The notes under the pieces were generated by a model that was not told the origin of the DNA, ran no database searches, and saw only the letters and a program-made list of their open reading frames with translations. Shown piece by piece: positions 1 to 12,514 of a stretch of 64,000 bases of DNA; positions within the stretch are counted from its first letter, which is position 1, and each line of letters opens with the position of its first letter. The position numbers and the translations under genes are program-made. This stretch comes from Sinotaia quadrata (Eukaryota > Mollusca > Gastropoda > Architaenioglossa > Viviparidae), in contig CM054180.1 of NCBI GenBank assembly GCA_028829895.1, positions 105,727,635 through 105,791,634 of the forward strand, read 5' to 3'.

Positions 1-609
1 CCCTCCTAGAACAGAGTAAGGAGGAAGGCCCCAGAGGAAATCTACAGAAACTGAGAATATCAAGAGGATGAAAAGTTTCCACGCAATTCCTGTGGGGAAA
101 AAGAAGTCATCGTAAAGAAGAAGAAGAAGAAATGCTATGTATGTACATTGTGAAACCTACATAATTTAACTTTCAGGAAGATTTGTAAAGAGCAATTTAA
201 CACAGTAATATGAAAGAGTAATTTGCCGAATAATTTAATGAAAGCCTCTTACGTTACAATTACTTCTTTCGTTCTATAGATTCGTATATTATATACGACG
301 TTAATTAAGCAGATTATTTAGTCTCAAATAAAATAACATTGAAAAATTGTTGGCGCCCGCCACACTCTTCTGAAAATTTGATAGTGCTCTTGGCCAACAT
401 ATGTTGGATTCCACTGGGCTAGGATATTTAACTGTTGTCGAATTAATCCTATTTGACTGATGACGTACGTATGTGGAATCATATAAACGTACGTCATAGT
501 TTATAAGTATAAAAGTGTTAATTACAGAAATAAATCGTTTACAAGGTTGAGAAGTGTGGAACAAAAGAAAAATTAAGAGAAATCACCGTTTGCGCTATTT
601 TAATCAGGA
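1..609. other. 3' flank of gene A
   Basis: No gene is seen. From about 150 to 609 the sequence is recognisably paralogous to the 3' flanks of loci C (about 47,860-48,290) and D (about 58,530-59,070), including the shared stretch around ACTTxCAGGAAGAT and a single copy of the 25 bp unit that is expanded at D. This supports duplication of whole genomic blocks, not retrocopying. Confidence 0.6.
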
Positions 610-2712
610 TTAAAATTTCATATTATTTACACTACATTGTGAATTGGAATTTCCATGATTAATTTTGAACAACTGCAGAGTAATTAGTTTCCGTCTCTTT
701 TCATATCTTGTTCGTATCCTACGCTCACGGAGAACAGTTAGGCAGTAGAGAATAGTAGTCAAGGCTGAGCTAAGTGGTAAAACTATGGTTGCCATGGCAA
801 TAGTAATCTCTCTAGTGACATAATTTCCAGTTAACGCGAGAAATCCTAGAATCACGATTGGAAAGCAAGACATGGCGTTAAACAAAACAATAATGCTGAC
901 ACGTTGTGCGATGATGACATCTTGTCGCACAGTGGTCATCTCTGTAAATGACAAGTCTTGTACGCAGATAGCACTGAATATAAAGAGTAATCCAACGATG
1001 TCTGCCGAGATTAAGACACAGTTCAAGATTATCATAATACCATATGAATAAAACTTGCCTTCAAATGTCTGTCTAGTTATCGTCAGAGGACTACATACGT
1101 CCGTCTGACTGTACAAGTTCCAGTGTGACGTCATAGGTAGAAAGGGTACAGAGGCTAGCGCCATACTTACACACCAAGTAACTGCACATACAAAGTGTAC
1201 CGAGCGGTTCTGGAAATGTTTGTGAGCGTGAGGAAAGTAAAACAGACAAACTTGGTCGATCATGAGGAGACAAGTAAGAAAAGTAGACATTTCTTTGGAT
1301 ACCAGAGCCAGGAATCCCGCAAGTTTACACATGGCGCTGTTTTTCCAGGTCACATCTTCCCAGAAATAGTTCTCCCCATACGTCCAGTCTGCCGCGCCAA
1401 TCAGAACAAGGTACACACCCATCAGAAAGTCAGACATGCACAAATGAGTAACAAATGTGTTGTAAGCACGGACATTTGTTGTAAGACTGACTACTCGGTA
1501 GACAAGTGAACTCATGTTTCCTAGTAAAGACAAAATTGCAAAGATTACAAGAAAACGTCTGTACATAAAGGAGGGCAAAAGTGTTCCACAAGAATATATT
1601 TCGTCAGTTGGAGCTTGGCAGTCGGTAATCATTACACCTACAGGCAACATGGCAGGACAGCAGAGCTTATAGTCATCAGTGAAAATTGTCTGCAGTTTGG
1701 TCAGGCCTTGAAACAGGTCACGTGGATACTCTGTGATTGGACAACCACGAATGTCTACTTTACGTAACTTGTTCAGAAGTTTCAAACTCTCCCGTTCTAC
1801 ACTGTCAATACCACTGGACTTCAAGATCAAAGTCTCCAAATTAGGAAATAAGATAAAGGAACTCCCGTTTAGTTCTGGCATATAAACTCCAGACAAGTCA
1901 AGATTGCGTATTTTCGGAAAATTAAATGCAACAAGATTGTCAAAATTAAAAAACGTTTTTATTGGATTCCAGGATAATAATAATGTATTCAGATTTTGTA
2001 AGCCCTGCAGGTGTTTCGGGGTTATGAATGTAAATTTATTATTACTGAGATCTAGCGTTTGTAAATTGTCTAAAACTATAATGTCCATCGTCTTCAGTCC
2101 ACAATGTTCTAGACTCAGATATACTAGGAACGTGTTGTTACTGAAATCACCTGGCGACATGAGAGAATGTCCAGCATTCACATAACGAAGTTCTGGAAAA
2201 TCACGGGCTGGGAATGGCCGGGAACACAAGAAAGCCAGTCCGTGACACGAGCAGGTGTCTGGACATTTAAGGTCACATAGAAGTTCGTCATCGTGTCTTG
2301 GGCACTGGAAAATACCGTCACACACGTGACTGGTATGCAGACACACACTGGACGCCCGACAACGGTAGTAACCAGGACACGTGTAGCTGTCACATTCTGC
2401 TTCGTCTTCAGAACCTGGACAATCGTACACCTTATTACAGCGGACAAAAACAGGCAGACAGTACCCAGTATTGGGACAGAGAAAGTGAGTTTCCGGACAT
2501 CTAATGACTGAGTTGTGACTCTTTGGCTTTTCCTCCACATACGGCTGCATCTTATAACGTCCTTTACCGTCCAGGTGTATCACGGCAGGTGGTGGCAGAC
2601 TTATGAAGGTTTGAAAATGATATAAATCAAGAGGTTTATAGTTACAGAGATCTTCGTCTGAACCATCTACACACTGCTCCACGCCATCACAGAGTTGATT
2701 GATATATACACA
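610..2712 (-). CDS. Gene A exon 5: LDLa-LRR-seven-transmembrane receptor body
   Basis: This 2,103 bp terminal exon starts after a pyrimidine-rich tract and AG (phase 0) with CVYINQLCDGVEQC and ends at TAA (612-610), coding 700 residues. In exon-frame numbering from VEQC: completed LDLa (CVDGSDEDLC), LDLa about 62-97, LDLa about 102-136 (CDGIFQCPRHDDELLC), LRR N-cap (CPDTCSCHGLAFLC), six or seven LRRs about 165-335, a CC..C cap at 341-365 and 7TM 374-652. TM2 carries SDFLMGVYL, as in LGR-type receptors. The TM3 Cys452 and ECL2 Cys530 are present. Positions equivalent to DRY, CWxP and NPxxY read DQV (476-478), SCFP (605-608) and LTTILY (641-646). Paralogous to loci C and D. Confidence 0.93.
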   Translation of the reverse strand, partial: CVYINQLCDGVEQCVDGSDEDLCNYKPLDLYHFQTFISLPPPAVIHLDGKGRYKMQPYVEEKPKSHNSVIRCPETHFLCPNTGYCLPVFVRCNKVYDCPGSEDEAECDSYTCPGYYRCRASSVCLHTSHVCDGIFQCPRHDDELLCDLKCPDTCSCHGLAFLCSRPFPARDFPELRYVNAGHSLMSPGDFSNNTFLVYLSLEHCGLKTMDIIVLDNLQTLDLSNNKFTFITPKHLQGLQNLNTLLLSWNPIKTFFNFDNLVAFNFPKIRNLDLSGVYMPELNGSSFILFPNLETLILKSSGIDSVERESLKLLNKLRKVDIRGCPITEYPRDLFQGLTKLQTIFTDDYKLCCPAMLPVGVMITDCQAPTDEIYSCGTLLPSFMYRRFLVIFAILSLLGNMSSLVYRVVSLTTNVRAYNTFVTHLCMSDFLMGVYLVLIGAADWTYGENYFWEDVTWKNSAMCKLAGFLALVSKEMSTFLTCLLMIDQVCLFYFPHAHKHFQNRSVHFVCAVTWCVSMALASVPFLPMTSHWNLYSQTDVCSPLTITRQTFEGKFYSYGIMIILNCVLISADIVGLLFIFSAICVQDLSFTEMTTVRQDVIIAQRVSIIVLFNAMSCFPIVILGFLALTGNYVTREITIAMATIVLPLSSALTTILYCLTVLRERRIRTRYEKRRKLITLQLFKINHGNSNSQCSVNNMKF

Positions 2713-3850
2713 CTTACAGAAAGAACAAAATAAAACAATAAATCGAAGAAGAAGTCATTGATTTAGTATGTAGTTAATTAGAAATAAAGTGCTGCAAGCG
2801 GGAAATCATTTATAAAAGTACATGCAAAGTACATTGTGAGTATATTTGAAATTTTGAAAGAATCTATCATTATTTGCTTTTCTTTTATTGTATATAAGTC
2901 TTTTCCAACTTACTGACTTAATTTTTTAAGTTTATAGTATTATCAATCTTGTAGTGTAGAATGATACCTACAGTGACCTTTATCTACGCCCACACTTCGA
3001 TTTAACACACTAATTCTCCTACAGATGGTGACGCGACGGTCTGATATTCTTTGTGATTAATAAGTTTGACTCGTCACGTCTGCACACGGTACAACTGTAG
3101 CCTACCTACAGAACAAAGCAAACAATTACACTATAGTGACATCAACGTTGTTACAAGACACTATACCACAGTTACAATTGAGAGATCACTAGATGCAGCA
3201 CAAAAAGAGACACAACACTGACAGTTAACAGTACACTGTCAATGACGCATAAAGAAGAGTTTAATAATTATTTTATTTAAAGGAAAATAATAAACGGTAA
3301 ATATGGTGCATGATGCAAACTTCGAGTCACGGATCAGGTGTCATCTCACCAAGATTTCACACGTCAGTCGAAGGTAAAACTTCGCATGTCATCATGTTAA
3401 TAAACATTAAAAAAAATAAATAACAAAAAGGAATAAAACCTAGATACACAAGGTGTACAGGAAGCCTAGTACAAAAACCACATTTAATATATTTAATCAA
3501 GTTGCCCCAAGACGCTAACAGGATGTTTGCTAGAATACAGGACCTGGCGGGGGTGGGACCATTATCTTTAACCCTTTAACCTGAACTAGACCTGCAGTCA
3601 TGATAAAGGGAGAATCGAGCTTCTGAAGGATAGCATGGCACAGGCCAGCTGTCCAAGACAATCAATCGTGAATAACCAAAGGTGGCTCACTTTCCTGTTA
3701 TATCTTGTTAGTTCTGTCCCTTTAATTACATAATCTTGACTATGCATATCAGGGGGACTCGCAGTTTTATTTCTGTCTTTCTTCTATTATGCTCCATCTA
3801 TCTTCTGCATATCCAACACCTGTGATTACTTTGAAGGGGTATTTGGGGGA
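2713..3850. other. Gene A intron 4, paralogous to the upstream flanks of C and D
   Basis: Intronic sequence with no coding content seen. Up to about 3,430 it aligns by eye with the sequence upstream of the C terminal exon (50,399-51,100) and the D terminal exon (61,176-62,700). It contains the uninterrupted site (GTGATTAATAAGTTT near 3,052) where locus D carries the LTR insertion. Confidence 0.6.
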
Positions 3851-4480
3851 CTATCGCATTGTCATATACTGACTGAAGTAGCCCACCCCCACCAACCCTT
3901 CCTCTAAAAATAGGCTAAATGTAAACGTACGTTCTAGAAAATCTGACCTTATCTTCGGGCTGGAAACATATCTGAATGTTCCAGACAACTCAGAAATTAA
4001 CCAGTGAAAGCACAGCTCAGTCACTTGAATGAATATATCAGACACCCACCTGTAAATCATTAGTTGAATGCAGCTGACTGTGAAAGCAACACATATTTTG
4101 GCTCCTGGCAATTATAAGTTACATCCATATATTACTTGTTATTACTCGTTATTAACACAGCAGGAAATCATCCTTTGTGCATATTACTGCCAAAGGTATG
4201 TGGTTTTGCTTGTCTAACTAATATTATATTAATGTTTATCTTTTGACATTAATTATATTTTATACTGTTATATTTTGCTTATGGTATTTAAATGTATGAT
4301 GACCATGTAGATAAGAGTATTTTGCCGGAGAACATGATGATGAATTTTTAGCCCATGTATATTTTATTGGCAGATCAGTACCATCTGATACTTTTATTTG
4401 AGATCATATCAGAGACATTGATTGACAAGTTTTCAGTCGTAAAACAATGCCAGAAATAGAGCCACTTTATACTGGATGTC
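3850..4480 (-). repeat. Dispersed repeat R2, copy 1
   Basis: About 630 bp that is the reverse complement of a similar stretch at about 14,380-15,135. Shared landmarks include the stretches around GCAGGAAATCATCC, GCAAAACCACATACC (opposite strands) and GAGTTGTCTGGAACATTCAG. No coding potential seen; element class unknown. Lies in intron 4 of gene A. Confidence 0.6.
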
Positions 4481-4559
4481 GACTTTGATGAGTATTGCAC
4501 CACAAAGCTACAATTTAGCAGAATGACCCACGTTCCAATGTCTGGTTGAATGGAGCAAG

Positions 4560-4623
4560 TGTAAGTCTGATGTGTAAATTTGCTTTAATATTTAGATCAA
4601 ATGTGTAAAATGTACTCATTCAT

Positions 4624-4689
<66 letters not shown>

Positions 4690-5345
4690 TACACACATTT
4701 TGTGTTAATTTATAGATCAAGGATGTAAAAGTATTTGAATTTTTAGATCAAACACATAAAAACATGTTAATTTTATATCAATAATGGATGCGTTTGTCAT
4801 TTTATAGACCGAATATGAGAAAGTTTGTTAATTTAAATATCAAACAGGTAAAAGTAAATTTATGTGTATATCGAATCTGTAGAGGAATGTTAATGAATAG
4901 ATAAAAGTATTTTAACTGATAGATGAAGCATGTAACATTATGTTTATTTATAGATCAAGCATGTAAAAGTATGTTAATATATAGATCAAGAGTGTAAAAG
5001 TATAATAATAATTAATTATATTATTAATTAATAATAATATTATTAATTAATTATATTAATTATAATTAATAGGTCAAACATGTAAAGGTATGTTAATTTA
5101 CAGATGAAACATGTAAACTTATGTTAATTATATTTAAATTTATAGATCACATGTGTAAAATAAAGTTAATATTTAGATCACAATTGTAAAATATATTAAT
5201 GTGTACATAAGATATGTAAAAATATGTTAATTTTTAGATCATAATTGTAAACGTATGTTAATTTATAGTCAAATATGTAAACGTAGGTTAATTTATAGTC
5301 AAATATGTACACGTATATGTTAATTTATAGTCAAATATGTAGAAT
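4560..5345. repeat. Degenerate minisatellite, unit about 30 bp, with (CT)n/(CA)n tract
   Basis: About 25 diverged units of the type TTAATTTATAGATCAAACATG followed by TAAAAGTATG. The array is interrupted at 4627-4690 by a (CT)n then (CA)n microsatellite and at about 5000-5070 by an AT-only stretch. Intronic (gene A intron 4). Confidence 0.75.
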
Positions 5346-5631
5346 TGTCTGGACACCTGTATGCATTGTGCATTGATGCGTTGTGCAAATGGTTGGTTTA
5401 AGTGTCCTAGATTATTTTATTTATTCTACTCCTAAATATCTGTTTACTTTGTCTTTTCCATGGTTCTTACAACATTAGTGAAGGATTTTTTTTTTTGGTG
5501 AGGCTTACATGCGGAACTATGTCAGATTTTTACTTTTGCACATCACTCATGAAGAGTGACCCCTGATATACAGCATGTTGGAATAACCTAAGAGAATAAG
5601 GGGAGACAAGCAGAAAACGCCAAATGTTTAC

Positions 5632-6181
5632 CTGCCGGCCACCGCATCTTACTTGTGTCGTCTGGTCACATTTCTTGAAGACACAAAAGTTTTCATCACT
5701 CGAGTCACTGCAGTCGGGCCGATGATCACAGACCAATGTAAATGGCACACTTTCTCCTGAACTTTCACACAAGAAAGATGGCGGAAGTGACGTCAATGGA
5801 GCATTACATATAATATTTCTTTTACCAAAGCAGAGGCTTTTCTCGTCACATATAAAGAACATCTGAGTCACGTGACCGGCTGGGCATTCAAGTAATGTTT
5901 TATTTGATTGCAATATTGGTTTGGTCAGTGTAATGGCTGGTGGAGAAAAGCTATCAAAGGCAAAGCTATAATTAGTGCTTTGATGAAAATTAAATACTTT
6001 CCGTTTCTCGCAGAGAAAGTTAGAAAACAAAAAGTCGAATTTGTTAATAAATATTTCTATTGTAACTGTCATTTGAGTATTAATATTCAGCTGTCCATAT
6101 GACGGTGTGGTAAAATATGGATTTGTGATGTTCAGTAAATATGCAATAGAGTTATCCGCCCATTGCCATGAAACAGCATAC
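5632..6181 (-). CDS. Gene A exon 4: end of C-type lectin-like domain and LDLa modules
   Basis: The exon is 550 bp, with acceptor gtgaaag before GTATGCTG and donor CGGCAG-GTAAAC, entered in phase 2 and left in phase 0. It begins YAVSWQWADNSIAY, the WxW core of a C-type lectin-like fold, and reaches the closing Cys at NFLCEKRK. Next come a Cys-rich unit (CPAGHVTQMFFICDEKSLC) and a clear LDLa end (VCDHRPDCSDSSDENFC) with the calcium-binding acidic residues. The last codons (CDQTTQVRCGGRQ) are the first third of another LDLa, completed by exon 5, so this intron splits a domain in phase 0. The locus B exon 37747-38293 has the same borders and almost the same length. Confidence 0.88.
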
Positions 6182-6298
6182 CTTTCACAAAGAAAAAAAG
6201 CAATAAAAATCAGTTCCAGAGATAAAATACATAATAATTTTTAACATTCATTTAAATAAATATAATTGGCAACGCAAGACAAAACGTTGTTACTTGTT

Positions 6299-6557
6299 AC
6301 TTATAGCTATGTTATATTGGGAAATGTACATTTATGTCGCCTTTCATACTAGACTGCCTCGTTATTTATAGCTATATGATATTGGGAAATGTAAATTTAT
6401 GTCGCCTTTCATACTAGATTGCCTCGTTATTTATAGCTATATGATATTGGGAAATGTAAATTTATGTCGCCTTTCATACTAGATTGCCTCGTTATTTATA
6501 GCTATATGATATTGGGAAATGTAAATTTATGTCGCTTTCCATCTTGGTTGCCTCGTT
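6299..6557. repeat. 65 bp tandem repeat, about 4 copies
   Basis: Near-identical 65 bp units (ATTTATAGCTATATGATATT...GATTGCCTCGTT), the first and last slightly diverged. It lies about 120 bp upstream of the exon 4 acceptor, in intron 3 of gene A. Confidence 0.85.
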
Positions 6558-6708
6558 TAATGGCACTTACGTGATCGCGATGTCTAGGCCTGGGAATTAA
6601 ACAAATATTTTGTTTTCTTTTTAATTTGAGCCAGAAAATCAATTTAAATACGCATTGGGCATTTAGTTTGCTATCTTACACTATTCAGCCAAAAGATCAA
6701 TAAAAATG

Positions 6709-6820
6709 TACATTGGACGTATAATATTTTTTTTTACATTGGACGTATAATATTTTTTTTTACATTGGACGTATAATATTTTTTTTTACATTGGACGTAT
6801 AATATTTTTTTTTACATTGT
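6709..6820. repeat. 26 bp tandem repeat, 4-5 copies
   Basis: Units of ACATTGGACGTATAATA plus nine T. Intron 3 of gene A. Confidence 0.85.
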
Positions 6821-7020
6821 CCTACCAGAAAATTAATTTAAATGCTTGGTTAATCGACCTCAACGTTTTGAACAGTATACATAAAGTGGTCTAATTTTGT
6901 TCATCAAGAGAAATTCAATCCTGTTTCTTATCTATATAGTAACAGGTCAGTCAATAAAAAAAATCCTCAATCATCAGAGCCAGTACTTAAACGTGCAGTT
7001 ATATTTTTATTTTCAACATT

Positions 7021-7590
7021 TATTTGAATATATTGTTACTATATACAAGTACTTGAATGATTTAGATGATTACAAGGTAATATATTTTTAATATTTATTT
7101 GAATATATTGTTACTATATACAAGCACTTGAATGATTTAGATGATTACAAGGTAATATATTTTTAATATTTATTTGAATATATTGTTACTATATACAAGC
7201 ACTTGAATGATTTAGATGATTACAAGGTAATATATTTTTAATATTTATTTGAATATATTGTTACTATATACAAGCACTTGAATGATTTAGATGATTACAA
7301 GGTAATATATTTTTAATATTTATTTGAATATATTGTTACTATATACAAGCACTTGAATGATTTAGATGATTACAAGGTAATATATTTTTAATATTTATTT
7401 TAATATATTGTTACTATATACAAGCAAGCACATGAATGATTTAGTTGATTACAAGGTAATATATTTTTAATATTTATTTTAATATATTGTTACTATATAC
7501 AAGCACATGAATGATTTAGATGATTACAAGTCACTATACTTTTAATATTTATTTTATTATATTGTTTCTAAAGACAAGTACAAGGATGAT
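7021..7590. repeat. 75 bp tandem repeat, about 7.5 copies
   Basis: Units start TATTTGAATATATTG at 7021, 7096, 7171, 7246 and 7321, exactly 75 bp apart. Later units are diverged and one carries a 4 bp insertion. Intron 3 of gene A. Confidence 0.88.
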
Positions 7591-7739
7591 TTAATTAATT
7601 AAGTTTGTTTCAACAATTATGCGTGTATGTTGGAGACAGTGAGCAGAGACAGTATTCACAGTTTCAAATTATCGCTTAAGTACCGTTTTTATCATTGTCA
7701 TTTAAAAAATAATGAAGGCACTTATTGCTTGTTCAGCCA

Positions 7740-7890
7740 TGTATACACACTCACTCCTAATGTATACACACTCACTCCTAATGTATACACACTCACTCCT
7801 AATGTATACACACTCACTCGTAATGTATACACACTCACTCGTAATGTATACACACTCACTCCTAATGTATACACACTAACTCCTAATGTA
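7740..7890. repeat. 21 bp tandem repeat, about 7 copies
   Basis: Unit TGTATACACACTCACTCCTAA. Because 21 is a multiple of 3 it translates as a VYTLTPN repeat, but nothing suggests it is coding. Confidence 0.85.
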
Positions 7891-7919
7891 TATTTTCAAA
7901 ATTCTAAGTATGAACATTG

Positions 7920-8078
<159 letters not shown>

Positions 8079-8240
8079 GAGCTATGATTGCTCATGTTAT
8101 GCACATGATTATCCCCCATGTATAAACAAATTAAAACTGTTATTATTATTTTTCTGCATTATTATATAAAGTAATATCAACAACAAATCTTATTGCTTAT
8201 GGTACGAGGTTGATTGTACATTCAACAATATGACACTTAA

Positions 8241-8666
<426 letters not shown>

Positions 8667-8779
8667 ATAATTGTGAAAGAAAGTGTTTTAATAGTGGCTG
8701 TCAGGGCTGTTATGAACCGTTAACAAGCAAACCTTCGTGAACACTTTGGATCCTCTATCAATAGAGGTAGTGCTAGCCA

Positions 8780-9010
8780 CACTTCTAGTCACTAATGAAT
8801 GGAATCGGCCCAGTGCTCATCTTTAATGAATATAATATGCTCACTATTAATTTCTAATGAATAGAATCTGCTCAGTGCTAATCTCTAATGAATATAATGT
8901 GCTCACTACTAATCTTTAATGAATTGCATTTGCTCATTGCTAATCATTAATGAATAGAAGCTGCTCACTGCTAATTTCTAAAGAATAGAATCTGATCACT
9001 CTCAGCCACA
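8780..9010. repeat. Degenerate repeat, unit about 31-33 bp
   Basis: Diverged units of the type CTCACTGCTAATCTCTAATG followed by AATAGAATCTG, about seven copies. Confidence 0.6.
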
Positions 9011-9619
9011 CTTATGAATTAAAGCTTATATTGACCATTTAACATGTAAGGGCCAAGATAATGATGCACGAGTCACGTGATGGAAACTGTCTAAAAGGTC
9101 TGGCTGTGGACTCACCAGTGTTAATTGGCTTTTGTCATGTATTGTTTTTCCCTCTATTTTGTTTTGATAGTCCTGCCAAGGCAAGTGACCATGTCACGGT
9201 ATGTCTGAATTCTATTGCAAAATATATATCTAATTTGCCTCTTATACACCCCTTTGTATTTATTGATAATTTGAAAGCTATTTTGTAACTTTATTATTAA
9301 CACTATTTTGTTAATTGTGTGAACTATTTTACTAGAATTACTTGTAATTACAATTACTGTTTAAGAATTTAGTAATAGTTTTAACATAAGGTGAGGTCGA
9401 GGTCATAAGCTTTTTCATTTACATACCTGAGGTGATAGGTAAGGCAAGAAATCTCATTAAACTATTAAGTGGCAACCTACAATATAGGACAGGTCATACA
9501 ATTTGAGTTAATGAGACAGGACTGGAGGCTAAACTGTATCAAAACACTGAAGTTACAGTTTGTACCAATGTCTGCATTTAGTTTCACATGCTTGGACCAG
9601 GAAAGATAATAGGAGAACT
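9011..9619. other. Intronic sequence without recognised content
   Basis: Nothing recognised beyond AT-rich intronic DNA of gene A. Confidence 0.4.
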
Positions 9620-10110
9620 GTAATGCCAATATCGCATAGTTATTGGTTATTATTATTATTATTATTAAATAATTGTCCATAACTAATTGAAAGTGATGAG
9701 AATCTTAATTTATGTTATTAATAATTCTCCAGAAGACACCAATTGTCTCTCTCAGTTGGCAGATAAGCGGTGCTATAAACATTTTCTCTCTTCCACAACA
9801 TTAAAAACAAACAGTTACCATCACACAATATTTCTGTAGGTGGAGAACCTCTTACAATAGGAGAAGACAAATCCATCTTTAATCTATATTTCTTCTCAAA
9901 AATAAGGTCATAAATGTGTGTAAGAATGTCAATAAATGTAATAATAAATTTATTAAAACAACAATCAAATATACATATAACAAACACTATGATAAAGATT
10001 ACTCAACATCAGTATTTGTACAAAACCACTGTTGAATAATTTTAATATCTATGCAGTCTCATATCCTACTACACAATTCAACAATTTCAAACTAGCAAAG
10101 ATGGCTTCAC
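9620..10110 (+). repeat. Dispersed repeat R1, left-end fragment
   Basis: Similar to the left part of the R1 copies at 16,446 and 21,930 and to the inverted end near 35,305. Landmarks are AATAATTCTCCAGAAGACAC, a CTCTCTTCCACAACATTAAA-like stretch and ACAAATCC(A/G)TCTTTAATCTA. It abuts the gypsy RT remnant. Confidence 0.7.
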
Positions 10111-10121
10111 ACTTCTCCATC

Positions 10122-10870
10122 CTAATCACTATATATGCCTTTCCTTATCAAATTAGTGAGTAGTTTGGCAACAACACTAAACCTGGGAATGAATTTTCTA
10201 TAGTAACTGGCCAACCCAATAAAGGATTGAATATTTGTTTTTGAGATTTTTCTCTCAAATTCTTCAGGTTTTCCAAAGTTTGATGCCTCTGTCCCAATGT
10301 GTCCCAAATATTCAAATTTGAAATGTCCAAAGAAATATTTGGTTAGTTGAGCTGTAAGGTTAAATTCCTTTAAATGCTGGAATAACTTTTGTAACACTCA
10401 GATGTTTGTTTCCAGGATCTGAGTAGCCTCAATATGTCATTCATGAAGTTAGAGACATTACTCTTTCAATAGTTCAATGAACGATCACATCAATTTTAGA
10501 TCAAGTGTGTAAAATAAAGTTAATATTTAGGATCAAAAACAGCTGGTGCTATGAGAATATCGAATGGCATTGCCTGCCATTGATATTGGCCATCAGGAGT
10601 ACTGAATGCTAATTTCAGTTTGTCTGTTTCTCAAACGGGAATTTGCCAAAACCCTTTTGTGAAATCTAATTTAGAATAAGTATTTTGTTTCACTCTGTAA
10701 AAGCTCTGCAAAAAGGTGTTCTGGTTCAGGCATCAGCTTAGCTGAAAAATCAATCAACTTCTTCAACTGTCTGTAGTCCACACAAAATCAGGGTATGCCA
10801 TCTTTTATAACAGTAGGAGAGCTATACAGGGCCTCCACCTTCTAAATCATGCCTAAAACTAACATGCCTA
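10122..10870 (-). mobile_element. Gypsy-type retrotransposon reverse-transcriptase remnant
   Basis: Read on the minus strand with several stops and frame changes. It shows SPTVIKDGIP then FCVDYRQLKKL, later a KGFWQIP / LAFSTPDGQYQW-like stretch, and at 10122-10397 the end of the RT with YLGHIG and SFIGLASYYRKFIPRFS, the hallmark of Ty3/gypsy pol just before RNase H. The segment expected to hold the catalytic YxDD is disrupted at about 10,490-10,530 by a unit resembling the 4.56-5.35 kb minisatellite. No gag, integrase or intact LTR pair was found. Inactive. Confidence 0.8.
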
Positions 10871-11734
10871 AAGCTGTTTTACTGCGTATCATTTAGCACA
10901 AGGTAAAACTTAAAGTTTCATGCAGATTCGATTACGTAACCCATATTAGTCCTGCAGGCCATATTCAGAACCATAATTTTGCAACATGATATTTAAATTT
11001 GTAAAAAATGAAATTGCAAGGTTTCCATCTTGGATTCAAATGCTGGGTGTAAGTAATCTTGAGAAAATGTTTTATTATTTCACGATTCCCATGCCACGTC
11101 ATTTCAGCAAGTGAACTAAGAGATTGTACGTGAACAGAGAATGCATTGTAGTCATGTGATCAAAAGAGCAACATTGAGACAGGTGGTCCTTGTGAAGTTA
11201 AGGTACCCTAAATTAACTCCAGGAAAATGTGTTCCTTCATTAAAAGAGACTTGAAAGAGAATGATATATATGGTTCTTATAATTTTGTCTTTTTATAAAC
11301 CAAGAATACTGATGGAGAAATGATGAGAATAATTGCAAATGAACAGACATATTGAACTGTAAAAAACTTTGATTTATGTAACAGGTTGTAGGCTAATACA
11401 CTGGGATGGGATAATAATGTGAAATACTACTTTTTTGTATAATAATTAATTCTTTTTTATTTGTTTTTATTTTCTATATATTTTATTAATTTTTCACTCA
11501 CTTCTTGTTCAGTTCTTTATCATCATCCTCATTTTATGTAAAATTCAAATCGTAATGCATATATTGTCATTGTGATTTTTATCTGTTTCACCAATAGCAA
11601 TTTCTAACATGGAACAAATCAGAAAGAAGATATATATATATACAATTCCAAAGGTTAACAGAGGCATTAATACTTCTTTTTCATCAGAGCTGTCCATTCA
11701 TGCTCCCGAATCAAACAGCCTCCCAAAACATAAC
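10871..11734. other. Intronic sequence without recognised content
   Basis: AT-rich, with a short (TA)n at about 11,632. No gene, RNA or clear repeat seen. Confidence 0.35.
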
Positions 11735-11851
11735 CACTAATTCTGAACTTGGTACCTGACGTGCATAATACTCAGTGTTAAACTTGGTACCTGACGTCAT
11801 AATACTCAGTGTTAAACTTGGTACCTGACGTCATAATACTCAGTGTTTAAC
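11735..11851. repeat. 34 bp tandem repeat, about 3 copies
   Basis: Unit AACTTGGTACCTGACGTCAT followed by AATACTCAGTGTTA; each unit carries a TGACGTCA (CRE-type) palindrome, slightly altered in the first. Confidence 0.8.
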
Positions 11852-11929
11852 TTCTGGTGGAGAGCGAAGCTTGTTACATTTACGACCAATCAATCGCTCA
11901 AAGTCCCGATAAGTTAAGCACATTAACAC

Positions 11930-12190
11930 GTGTGATTACAGTTGGATATGTAAGATAAGCACATTCACATTAGTAATTAGGGTAGCATATGTGAGCTAAG
12001 CTCATTTACACGAGTGATTATAATAGGATAAGTGAGGTAAGCTCATTTACACGAGTGATTATAATAGGATAGGTGAGCTAAGCTCATTTACACGAATGAT
12101 TATAGGAAGAAATGAGAGCTAAGCACATTAACACTAGTTTATTTAGTATGTTAAGTGAGCTAAGGACATTTACACAAGTGATTATAGTAG
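11930..12190. repeat. Degenerate repeat, unit about 38 bp
   Basis: Units of the type GAGCTAAGCTCATTTACACG followed by AGTGATTATAATAGGATA, about six copies with drift. Located about 330 bp downstream of gene A exon 3 in intron 3. Confidence 0.65.
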
Positions 12191-12514
12191 GATAGAATAT
12201 TTAAGTGCAAATTAATTCCTCACCAAGTGCATAGTGCAACAGAGAAGAAAATGACATTTCCCAAACTTAAGACGCTATTTTCTATTAAATTTTTATTGAT
12301 TATAACTGATAAGTTTTATATCCGAGTCTTCAACGATGATGACCAGTTAAAAAAGCTTTTCAAACTTTTACATATTTGCACTCATATTTGTAAAATATTT
12401 TTTATGTCGGCCTAAATCATATTTCTTCAAATGATTATAATTCTATGCGCCCTTTTTTAATGAAATAAACATTCCAGAAAAATAACAATACCGAAGAATG
12501 TAAATATTAATTAC

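Noticed and set aside
1195..2540. Plus- and minus-strand frames overlapping the receptor exons of A, C and D
   Set aside because: Shadows of the receptor reading frame; they recur in the paralogs only because the coding strand is conserved.
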